Assembly: GCF_008041835.1 (NCBI RefSeq)
Contig: NZ_VRYE01000044.1
Location: forward strand, 1 to 49,865
Direction of reading: 5' to 3'
DNA: 49,865 nucleotides
Origin: Ectopseudomonas mendocina
GTDB lineage: Bacteria; Pseudomonadota; Gammaproteobacteria; Pseudomonadales; Pseudomonadaceae
Program-made: the position numbers and the translations under genes
The notes under the pieces: model-generated
Told to the model about the DNA's origin: nothing
The model's input: the letters and a program-made list of their open reading frames with translations, nothing else
Database searches by the model: none
In this document: positions 37,993 through 45,687 of the stretch, in pieces
How positions within the stretch are numbered: position 1 is the first letter of the stretch
Layout: each line of letters begins with the position of its first letter

Positions 37993-39240
37993 TTACTGAT
38001 CCCAGGGACGATCGCCATGCTCATCCTTGATGCGCGTCGGCAGGCCCATCACATCCAGCAGCTTGAGGAACGGCTCGGCCGGCAGCTGTTCGACGTTGAC
38101 CATGCGCTTGGCATCCCATTCGCCACGGGCGACCAGCAGCGCGGCGGCAACCGGCGGTACGCCAGCGGTGTAGGAAATGCCTTGGCTGTCGGTCTCGGCG
38201 AAGGCTTCTTCGTGGTCGGCCACGTTGTAGATGAACAGCTCGCGCGGCTGGCCGTCCTTGGTGCCCTTGACCAGGTCACCGATGCAGGTCTTGCCGGTGT
38301 AGCCCGGCGCCAGCGAGGCGGGATCGGGCAGCACGGCCTTGACCACTTTCAGCGGTACCACTTCGAGGCCTTCGGCGGTTTTGACCGGCTGCTCGGAGAG
38401 CAGGCCGAGGTTCTTCAGCACGGTGAACACATTGATGTAGTGGTCGCCGAAGCTCATCCAGAAGCGGACGTTCGGTACGTCGAGGTGCTTGGACAGCGAG
38501 TGCACCTCGTCATGGCCGGTCAGGTACAGGTTCTGTTCGCCCACCACCGGCAGATCGTCGGTGCGTTTGACTTCGAACATGCGGTTGCTCACCCACTGGC
38601 TGTTCTGCCAGCTGTAGACCGTGCCGGTGAATTCGCGGAAATTGATTTCCGGGTCGAAATTGGTGGCGAAGTACTTGCCGTGCGAACCGGCGTTGACGTC
38701 GAGGATGTCGATCGACTCGATCTTGTCGAAGTACTGTTGTTGCGCCAGAGCGGCATAGGCGTTGACTACGCCCGGGTCGAAGCCGACGCCGAGAATGGCG
38801 GTCACGCCCTTTTCCTGGCATTCGGCCAGGTGCTTCCACTCGTAGTTGCCGTACCACGGCGGGGTTTCACAGATCTTGTTCGGATCTTCGTGGATGGCGG
38901 TGTCCAGGTAGGCGACGCCGGTGTCGATGCAGGCGCGCAGCACGGACATGTTGAGGAACGCCGAACCGACGTTGATGACGATCTGCGATTCGGTTTCGCG
39001 GATCAATGCCTTGGTCGCTTCCACGTCCAGGGCGTTCAGCGCATAGGCCTTGATCTCGCCGGGCTGCTTGAGGCCGCCCTTTGCCTGCACGCTGTCGATG
39101 ATGGCCTGGCATTTGGAGATGTTGCGCGACGCAATTGCAATGCGACCTAACTCGTCATTGTGTTGCGCGCACTTATGGGCCACCACCTTGGCAACACCTC
39201 CTGCTCCAATGATCAGAACATTCTTCTTCAATTGTTTCAC
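37993..39240 (-). CDS. Carboxynorspermidine/carboxyspermidine synthase (saccharopine-dehydrogenase family)
   Basis: 415 residues. The N-terminal Rossmann motif is VLIIGAGGVAKVVAHKCAQ. The family blocks NVGSAFLNMSVLRACIDTGVAYLDTA and GVGFDPGVVNAYAALA are intact. It condenses aspartate semialdehyde with a diamine (putrescine or diaminopropane), using NADPH. It is transcribed with nspC upstream on the same strand, separated by about 100 bp that hold the repeat GGTGGGCTGAAGCCCACC. Together the pair makes a triamine independently of S-adenosylmethionine. An intrinsic terminator follows. Confidence 0.92.
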   Translation of the reverse strand: MKQLKKNVLIIGAGGVAKVVAHKCAQHNDELGRIAIASRNISKCQAIIDSVQAKGGLKQPGEIKAYALNALDVEATKALIRETESQIVINVGSAFLNMSVLRACIDTGVAYLDTAIHEDPNKICETPPWYGNYEWKHLAECQEKGVTAILGVGFDPGVVNAYAALAQQQYFDKIESIDILDVNAGSHGKYFATNFDPEINFREFTGTVYSWQNSQWVSNRMFEVKRTDDLPVVGEQNLYLTGHDEVHSLSKHLDVPNVRFWMSFGDHYINVFTVLKNLGLLSEQPVKTAEGLEVVPLKVVKAVLPDPASLAPGYTGKTCIGDLVKGTKDGQPRELFIYNVADHEEAFAETDSQGISYTAGVPPVAAALLVARGEWDAKRMVNVEQLPAEPFLKLLDVMGLPTRIKDEHGDRPWDQ

Positions 39241-39285
39241 CTCCAGAAAACTGCGTTGTTGAAAGCGTTTGATGTGTATCGCGAA

Positions 39286-39336
39286 GGTGGGCTGAAGCCC
39301 ACCCTACTTGACCCGTAGGGTGGGCTTTAGCCCACC
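39286..39336. repeat. GTGGGCTGAAGCCCAC repeats between nspC and the synthase
   Basis: Two palindromes, GGTGGGCT-GA-AGCCCACC (39286-39303) and GGTGGGCT-TT-AGCCCACC (39319-39336), lie back to back. Single versions of this motif appear near 6477-6494. They are within the two-gene transcription unit and could modulate the downstream gene. Confidence 0.7.
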
Positions 39337-39345
39337 ACCACGAAG

Positions 39346-40443
39346 TTACGACAGACTGGACAGGTAGTCGTCGAACTCGAACTGGCGCACCACCTCGACA
39401 CTACCGTCGAGTTGTTTCACCACGATGGACGGCATCTTCAGACCGTTGAACCAGTTCTTCTTGACCATGGTGTAACCGGCCGCGTCAATGAACGACAGGC
39501 GATCACCGATCTGCAGCGGCTTGTCGAACTGGTACTCGCCGAAGATATCCCCAGCCAGGCAGCTCTTGCCGCAGACCATGTAGGTGTGTTCGCCTTCATT
39601 CGGCGCCATCTTGGCGTTGAGGCGGTAGATCAAGAGATCCAGCATGTGCGCTTCGATGGAGCTGTCGACCACCGCCAGGTGCTTGCCGTTGTACAGGGTG
39701 TCGAGCACGGTCACTTCCAGCGAGGCGCTCAGGGTGATCGCCGCCTCGCCCGGCTCCAGATACACCTGCACGCCGTACTTCTCGGAGAAGGCTTTCAGGC
39801 GCGCGCAGAAGGCATCGATCGGATAGCCCTCGCCGGTGAAGTGGATGCCGCCACCGAGGCTGACCCACTCGACCTGGGCAATCAGGTGGCCGAAGCGCTC
39901 CTCGATGGTGCTGAGCATCTTGTCGAACAGCTCGAAGCTGCCGTTCTCGCAGTTGTTGTGGAACATGAAGCCGGAAATCTGCCCCATGACCTGCTCGATC
40001 TTGACTGGATCCCATTCGCCCAAGCGGCTGAACGGACGCGCCGGGTCGGCCAGCAGGTAGTCGGAGCTGCTCACCTGCGGGTTGACGCGCAGGCCGCGGA
40101 TGGTGCCCTCGGTCCGCTCGGCGAAGCGTTCGAGCTGGCCGATGGAGTTGAAGATGATCTTGTCGCAGTTGGCGACCATCTCTTCGATCTCGTCATCGGC
40201 CCAGGCCACGCTGTAGGCGTGGGTTTCGCCAGCGAACTTCTGCCGGCCCAGTTTCAGCTCATACAGCGACGACGACGTGGTGCCGTCCATGTATTGCTGC
40301 ATCAGGTCGAACACCGACCAGGTGGCGAAGCATTTCAGCGCCAGCAGCGCCTTGGCACCGGAGTTCTCGCGCACGTAGGCGATCTTCTCCAGGTTGACCA
40401 GAAGCTTCTGTTTGTCGATGAGGTAGTACGGCGTCTGGATCAT
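39346..40443 (-). CDS. nspC: Carboxynorspermidine/carboxyspermidine decarboxylase NspC
   Basis: 365 residues of the alanine-racemase-fold decarboxylases. The PLP lysine lies in KALLALKCFATWSVF, and the family histidine/glycine-rich blocks WVSLGGGIHFTGEGYPID and VYLEPGEAAI are present. VCGKSCLAGDIFGEYQF holds the catalytic cysteine near the C-terminus. It removes CO2 from carboxyspermidine or carboxynorspermidine. It is upstream of the synthase on the same strand. Confidence 0.93.
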   Translation of the reverse strand: MIQTPYYLIDKQKLLVNLEKIAYVRENSGAKALLALKCFATWSVFDLMQQYMDGTTSSSLYELKLGRQKFAGETHAYSVAWADDEIEEMVANCDKIIFNSIGQLERFAERTEGTIRGLRVNPQVSSSDYLLADPARPFSRLGEWDPVKIEQVMGQISGFMFHNNCENGSFELFDKMLSTIEERFGHLIAQVEWVSLGGGIHFTGEGYPIDAFCARLKAFSEKYGVQVYLEPGEAAITLSASLEVTVLDTLYNGKHLAVVDSSIEAHMLDLLIYRLNAKMAPNEGEHTYMVCGKSCLAGDIFGEYQFDKPLQIGDRLSFIDAAGYTMVKKNWFNGLKMPSIVVKQLDGSVEVVRQFEFDDYLSSLS

Positions 40444-40753
40444 CTCGTCGCCCCAGCAAGGTCGGCCAATGGAGGGTTTTCAGCCCCCCGGAAAAAAGTG
40501 GACGCGAATTGTGCCGATAACCGGCGCATATCGAAAGGGCATTGGAGATTTTTTGTACAACAGGCGATGACCATTATTCGGCCTGCCTGGGCTGACAGGC
40601 TAGGAAAGCCTGGTTACAGCCCGATGACGTCACGTCGCGATGAGCTTGTCCCCGGCAGCGCTGCTCCATGCCTCTGATCGATTGGGACTCAAAACAGGCA
40701 TCGCGCTTGCAGTACAATCCTCCCCTTTTCACTTGCCTGGACCCGGCGCCTCG

Positions 40754-41995
40754 ATGATCGATCCCAAGCGCGTATTGCGCGCCCTCGCCGAACACTGGAC
40801 GTTGCTCGAACCGCTGTGCGAGCGCTTCGATGCTGGCACCCTGAGTTTGGTGGAGCTGCGCAACCAGCTCGCCACGCAGTTGCCCGACGCCACGCCCAGC
40901 GACACCACTGCCCTGCTCGACACCTGGATTCGCCTGGACATCCTGGTGCCTGTGGCCAAGAGCCCCAACCGTTTCGAGCTCAATGCACAGATTCATGACT
41001 TTCTCGCCTACCTGCGCCGCGAGCACCGCCTCGGCCTGTGCCTGGAGATCGAAGCCTACCTGCGCCATCTGGAGCGCCTGGCCGGCTATATCCAGGACGC
41101 CTTCGAGGTGCGCGATGCCAACGACCTGGCACGCCAGCTGCGCCTGCTCGACATGCGCGTGCGCGACGTACTGAAGAAGCTGGCCAACGACGAACAGGCG
41201 CTGGTCAGCGTGGCCGACCGGGCCAAGACCAGCGACCGGCAAATTCCCCTGCGCCAACGCTACGCCGAAGTGCTGGCCACCTGGGACGAATACGTCGAGC
41301 CGATGATTCAACTGGTCGCCGCCGACGGCGCTTTCGAGCAGGGCGTGCGCCGCGTCGAACAGGTGCTGCTGCGCCTGCTCGGTGACCAGCAGCGCCTCGG
41401 CCAACTGGTCGACGATGACCTGCTGCTGCGCACCCACGCGCGCATTCTGGAAATGCAGACCACCGCCCAGCTGACTCTGCGCAAAGCGCGCGAGTTGCTG
41501 CTGCCATTGCGGGAGGAAGCGCGCCGGCACAACGCCGTGACCCGTGGCGCCGCGCTGGCGCTGTCGGTGATCCGCAAGAAGGGCATCGACGCCGTGCCGC
41601 AGGCGGCCATGCCGCTGTTCACCCGGCCGCAGAGCAACTTCCTCGGTTCGGCCAGCCAGGTCGAGGCCTACGTCTACGCCCTGGCGCGCTTCGAAGCCAA
41701 GCCGGCGCACTTCCCCAAGGCCAGCGGCAGCCGCAAGGGCGGCGCGCCCAAGGCGCCGAAAACCGCGCGGGAGATGATCGAGCGCTGCGAGCAGGCCCTG
41801 CCGCTGCCGGATCTGATGGCCTGGCTGCTGGAGCAGGAACCGGAAGGCGCCACCGACGAGTTGCTCTACTGGTTCTCGCGCCTGTCGCGCGAATCGCGCT
41901 TCCAGCGTGAACGCCTGGAACGCCGCCAGTACCTGACCCGAGATCATGAGGTCAGCCTTGCCTCCTTTGCCCTGGTAGGCCAGCCCAATGGCTGA
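40754..41995 (+). CDS. mksB: Condensin subunit MksB (kleisin-like)
   Basis: 413 residues from MIDPKRVLRALAEHWTLLEPLCERF. A mostly helical protein with a winged-helix-like start, corresponding to the first gene of the MksBEF locus of P. aeruginosa (naming of the subunits varies between papers). It has no membrane or signal segment. It is expected to link the two SMC-like MksF arms in the chromosome-organising complex. It is followed by a 21-bp perfect palindrome and then mksE. Confidence 0.82.
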   Translation: MIDPKRVLRALAEHWTLLEPLCERFDAGTLSLVELRNQLATQLPDATPSDTTALLDTWIRLDILVPVAKSPNRFELNAQIHDFLAYLRREHRLGLCLEIEAYLRHLERLAGYIQDAFEVRDANDLARQLRLLDMRVRDVLKKLANDEQALVSVADRAKTSDRQIPLRQRYAEVLATWDEYVEPMIQLVAADGAFEQGVRRVEQVLLRLLGDQQRLGQLVDDDLLLRTHARILEMQTTAQLTLRKARELLLPLREEARRHNAVTRGAALALSVIRKKGIDAVPQAAMPLFTRPQSNFLGSASQVEAYVYALARFEAKPAHFPKASGSRKGGAPKAPKTAREMIERCEQALPLPDLMAWLLEQEPEGATDELLYWFSRLSRESRFQRERLERRQYLTRDHEVSLASFALVGQPNG

Positions 41996-42001
41996 GCTGC
42001 C

Positions 42002-42059
42002 CGTAGGGTGCGCTGTGCGCACCGCAACCGACGACAGAGTGCGCACAGCGCACCCTACG
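42002..42059. repeat. 21-bp perfect inverted repeat inside the mks operon
   Basis: CGTAGGGTGCGCTGTGCGCAC and its exact reverse complement lie around a 16-nt loop, between mksB and mksE. A related but less perfect copy lies at 49306-49367 upstream of the pqiA genes. Confidence 0.85.
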
Positions 42060-42079
42060 ACTGCCCGTGAGCATTGCGT

Positions 42080-42772
42080 ATGAACATCGATCTGAAAGAA
42101 ATGACCCAGCTCGCGGCTGCCTTCCGCGACCTGTTCAAGGGCTACCACATCTCGCGCAGCGAGCCGGAGTGCTACGCCCAGCTGTCGAGCATGCAGGATC
42201 AATATCGCGCGCTGTTCCGCGCCCTCGGTTTCGAGCTGGTCTGCGACCCGCGCGGCTTCTACTACTTCGTCTCCGAGCAGGTGGCGCCACAGGTGAACAA
42301 GACCGCCCAACGCCTGGCGCTGTTCACCTTCATTCTGGTCGAGCACCTGGCCGACCAGGGCCGCGATCCGCTCTCCGTACTCGACGGCGGCAGCATCGGC
42401 CGTGACGAGCTGCCGGCACTGCTAGAGAAGTACCGCGACCTGTTCCTGCAGGCCGAAGTCACCACCTTCGAGGAGCTGGAAGACAAGATCATCCGTCGCC
42501 TCATCCAGCTCGGCTTCGCCGAGGACAGCAACGGCGTGTACCGTTTCCTGCCGCCGATGCACCGTTTCCTCGATGTCTGCCTGTCGGTGCAGCACGACCG
42601 CGACCTGGCCGCCAGCCTGCACAGCAGCGACCTGCCGCTACCGGCGCCGGTGCTGCTGGACGATGATGGCGACACCGATCCGCTCGAAGCCGTGGACGTC
42701 GAAGAATCCGAGGAAGACGCTCTGGCCCGTGCCATGGCTGAAGAACGCGCCGCACAGGAGATGGACGCATGA
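42080..42772 (+). CDS. mksE: Condensin subunit MksE
   Basis: 230 residues from MNIDLKEMTQLAAAF; a TTG two codons upstream is less likely. It is a small winged-helix (KITE-type) subunit (YFVSEQVAPQVNKTAQRLALFTFILVEHLADQG; FEELEDKIIRRLIQLGFAEDSNGVYRFLPPMHRFLDV), with an acidic tail rich in D and E. It binds the MksB kleisin. It overlaps mksF by 4 bp. Confidence 0.85.
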   Translation: MNIDLKEMTQLAAAFRDLFKGYHISRSEPECYAQLSSMQDQYRALFRALGFELVCDPRGFYYFVSEQVAPQVNKTAQRLALFTFILVEHLADQGRDPLSVLDGGSIGRDELPALLEKYRDLFLQAEVTTFEELEDKIIRRLIQLGFAEDSNGVYRFLPPMHRFLDVCLSVQHDRDLAASLHSSDLPLPAPVLLDDDGDTDPLEAVDVEESEEDALARAMAEERAAQEMDA

Positions 42773-45600
42773 GCCAGGAACGCTACGGCATCCGCCGCTT
42801 CGCCCTGCTGAACACCGCCGGCTACAGCCTAGGCCTGTTCCCGCTGGAAAACCCGCTGTCGGTCTACGGCGCCAACAACCTGGGCAAATCCGCCTCGATC
42901 AACGCCCTGCAGTTCCCGATCCTGGCGCGCATGTCGGACATGAGCTTCGGCAAGTACAGCCTGGAAGCCTCGCGCAAGTTCTACTTCGCCAGCGACACCA
43001 GCTACATCCTCGTCGAAGTTGCCCTGCCACATGGCCCGCACGTAATCGGCGTCGCCGGTCGCGGCCCGGGCGGCGGCTTCGGCCACCAGTTCTTCGCCTA
43101 CGCCGGTGAGCTGGATCTGGAGCACTATCAGCAAAACGGCACCTGCCTGCGTCAGCGCGAACTGTTCAAGAACCTCGGTCAGGCCGGCATCACCGCCTAT
43201 GAGCTGAAGCCCGACGAACTGCGTCGCCTGCTGGTCGGCGGTCACACCAGCATCCCGCTGGATCTGACCCTGATCCCGCTGCGCTCGACCAGCGAGCAGA
43301 GCCTGAAGACCTTCCGCGCGCTGTTTATCAACCTGCTGCACATGCGCGAGATCACTGCGGCGAAACTCAAGCAGCTATTTCTCGATGCCTTCGAGCACAG
43401 CCTGCGCTCGGGCAGCGTCGACTATATCGCCGCGACCGAGGAAGCCTTCCGCGACGTGCGCCGCATGGAGCAGGACTACCAGGCCCTGGTCACTGCCGGC
43501 CCGCTGATCGAGGCACTGGCTTCGGGCGTAGCCCAGCGCGAAGTGCTGCGCGGCAAGCTGCATCGCCTGTCGCCGCTGCTCGACAACCTGCTCGGCACCT
43601 GGCACGACTACGCCGATGCACGCAAGGAAGAGCTGGTGATCCAGGCCGAGCACTACAAGAACGAGCAGGACGGCCTGCAGAACGAGCAGCGCGGCGGCAC
43701 CGCCGAGCTGATGCGTCTGGAACGCGAGATCAGCGAAATCCAGCGCTGGCTGGGCGAACTGGCAGTGCTGAAGAACCGCTTCGCCCTGGTTGAAAACGCC
43801 AAGGTGCTGGAAGAGCAACTGCTCGCCGCCAAGGATGCCCACGACGAACTGGCCGGTGCCCTGGCGCAGTCGCGCCAGTTCTCCAGCGAAGACCTGGACG
43901 AGCGTCTGCGCGATCTGGAAAAACGCCTCAAGTCGGTCAAGCAGCAGCTCGACCACGCCGACAACAACAGCTACTCGCGCCTGCGCGAGGAGTTCAGCCA
44001 GCAGGACGTCGACCGCCTGATGCGCCTGTTCAACGGCCAGTTGCTCAGCCTGCCGCTCAGCGAGAAAGGCATCCAGGCCGAGGGCGATGACTGGGTCAAG
44101 GCCGTCGAAGCAGTGCTGGATCGCTTCAAGGGCGACACCTTCGCCGTGCCGGGCCTGTCCATCGACCTCAGCCATATCGAGCCGCCGGCGCTGCAGGCAC
44201 TAGCTGACCGCGCCGCCCTGCGCGACCAGAAGGATCGCCTGGAGCGCGAACTCAAGCAGCTCAAGACCCAGCAATCGGTCGCCGCCGACCGCGCCGCCAG
44301 CAAGGCCCAGGCCGAGACGCTGTACCAGGCCGTGCTGGACGCGCAGAAGGCTCTGGAAGACTTCCGCAAGAGCCAGACCCTCGCTGCCGAAGAGCCGCAG
44401 AAGCTGGAACGCCTGGCCGAACTGGAAGGCGCTCAGGATGAACTCAAGCGTGCCAGCGATGCCTTCGCCGAACGCGTGCAGCAACTCTCCGCCAAGCTGC
44501 AACTGGTCGGCCGCCAACTGGCCGATCTGGAAGCCAAGGAACGCACCCTGGAAGACGCCCTGCGCCGTCGCCAGTTGCTGCCCGCCGACCTGCCCTTCGG
44601 CACGCCGTTCATGGACCCGGTGGACGACTCGCTGGACAACCTGCTGCCGCTGCTCAATGACTACCAGGACACCTGGCAGGCTCTGCAGCGTATCGACGGC
44701 CAGATCGAAGCCCTCTATGCCCAGGTGCGCCTCAAGGGCGTGGCCAAGTTCGACAGCGAGGACGACGTCGAGCGCCGCCTGCAACTGTTGGTCAACGCCT
44801 ACGCCCACCGCCAGGACGAGGCGCTTACCCTAGCCAAAGCGCGCCGCGCGGCGGTCACCGATATCGCCCGCACCCTGCGCAATATCCGCAGCGACTACGA
44901 CAACCTGGAACACCAACTGGCACTGTTCAACCGCGAGATCAACAAGCGCCAGGTCTCCAACCTGCAAAGCTTCCGTATCGTCCTGGCACCGAACAAGGAA
45001 GCCCTGCGCCACATCGACCAGATCATCCACAGCGCCGGCCAGTACGAGGAAGGCGAAACCCTGTCGGTGTTCGACCTGTCGCAATCGGCCGAGCAGGACG
45101 CCAAGTACGAAGAGGCCAAGGACTACCTGTCGCGCCTGGTGGCCGCCAACGGTAACCAGCTGGGCCTGAAGGATCTGTTCGAGCTGGCCTTCGAGATCAC
45201 CAAGGTGCACGGCCAGCCGGTGATCCACACCGACATCGATGGCGCAGCAAGCAACGGCACCACCATGACCATCAAGGCGCTGACTAACATGTACCTGCTG
45301 CTGCACCTGATGGATCGCGAGCAGGCCGGTCGCGTGCGTCTGCCCTACTACCTCGACGAGGCGGCGGACATCGACGAACGCAACCAACAGGCGCTGATCG
45401 AAACCAGCCTGCAGCTCGGTTTCGTACCGATTCTGGCCTCGGTGAAACCGCAGGTCTCGGCCCACGTCGCCATCGACCTGGAAGGGGGCAGCGGCCCCAA
45501 CGGCATCTACATCGACGAGGCAGACTGGAAGTTCATCAAGCCACGCGAAAGTGCCAAGGCGCAGGCGCCTCAACAGGAGGAAGCCACCGAGCCGGCCTAA
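42769..45600 (+). CDS. mksF: Condensin SMC-like ATPase MksF
   Basis: 943 residues. Walker A is G34-ANNLGKS41 near the N-terminus. Long coiled-coil stretches (about 230-420 and 480-650) are rich in L, E, K and Q. The C-terminal head contains the Walker-B region YYLDEAADIDERNQQALIETSL. This is the ATP-driven part of MksBEF, which helps compact and separate the chromosome. No mksG nuclease follows, so this is the chromosomal type and not the plasmid-cutting Wadjet form. A good terminator lies 6 bp after the stop. Confidence 0.92.
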   Translation: MSQERYGIRRFALLNTAGYSLGLFPLENPLSVYGANNLGKSASINALQFPILARMSDMSFGKYSLEASRKFYFASDTSYILVEVALPHGPHVIGVAGRGPGGGFGHQFFAYAGELDLEHYQQNGTCLRQRELFKNLGQAGITAYELKPDELRRLLVGGHTSIPLDLTLIPLRSTSEQSLKTFRALFINLLHMREITAAKLKQLFLDAFEHSLRSGSVDYIAATEEAFRDVRRMEQDYQALVTAGPLIEALASGVAQREVLRGKLHRLSPLLDNLLGTWHDYADARKEELVIQAEHYKNEQDGLQNEQRGGTAELMRLEREISEIQRWLGELAVLKNRFALVENAKVLEEQLLAAKDAHDELAGALAQSRQFSSEDLDERLRDLEKRLKSVKQQLDHADNNSYSRLREEFSQQDVDRLMRLFNGQLLSLPLSEKGIQAEGDDWVKAVEAVLDRFKGDTFAVPGLSIDLSHIEPPALQALADRAALRDQKDRLERELKQLKTQQSVAADRAASKAQAETLYQAVLDAQKALEDFRKSQTLAAEEPQKLERLAELEGAQDELKRASDAFAERVQQLSAKLQLVGRQLADLEAKERTLEDALRRRQLLPADLPFGTPFMDPVDDSLDNLLPLLNDYQDTWQALQRIDGQIEALYAQVRLKGVAKFDSEDDVERRLQLLVNAYAHRQDEALTLAKARRAAVTDIARTLRNIRSDYDNLEHQLALFNREINKRQVSNLQSFRIVLAPNKEALRHIDQIIHSAGQYEEGETLSVFDLSQSAEQDAKYEEAKDYLSRLVAANGNQLGLKDLFELAFEITKVHGQPVIHTDIDGAASNGTTMTIKALTNMYLLLHLMDREQAGRVRLPYYLDEAADIDERNQQALIETSLQLGFVPILASVKPQVSAHVAIDLEGGSGPNGIYIDEADWKFIKPRESAKAQAPQQEEATEPA

Positions 45601-45605
45601 ACGCA

Positions 45606-45630
45606 TCGCGGCTGAAGCCGCGAGCTTTTA
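45606..45630 (+). terminator. mksF terminator
   Basis: TCGCGGC-TGAA-GCCGCGA followed by GCTTTTA; 5 bp after the mksF stop. Confidence 0.7.
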
Positions 45631-45636
45631 TAGCCG

Positions 45637-45671
45637 CAAAAAATGAAGGGGCCGCTCACAACGCCCCCTTT
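45637..45671 (-). terminator. pqi operon terminator
   Basis: On the minus strand AAGGGG and CCCCTT pair around a G/C-rich loop, then CATTTTTTG. It faces the mksF terminator across the convergent ends. Confidence 0.7.
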
Positions 45672-45687
45672 CATTTCCATGATCGTC

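Noticed and set aside
40574..42346. 590-codon open frame antisense to mksB and mksE
   Set aside because: Crosses both condensin genes and a palindrome; no domain features.
42769..45600. Wadjet-type plasmid defence system
   Set aside because: MksB, E and F are present, but no nuclease subunit G; facing terminators close the operon after mksF.
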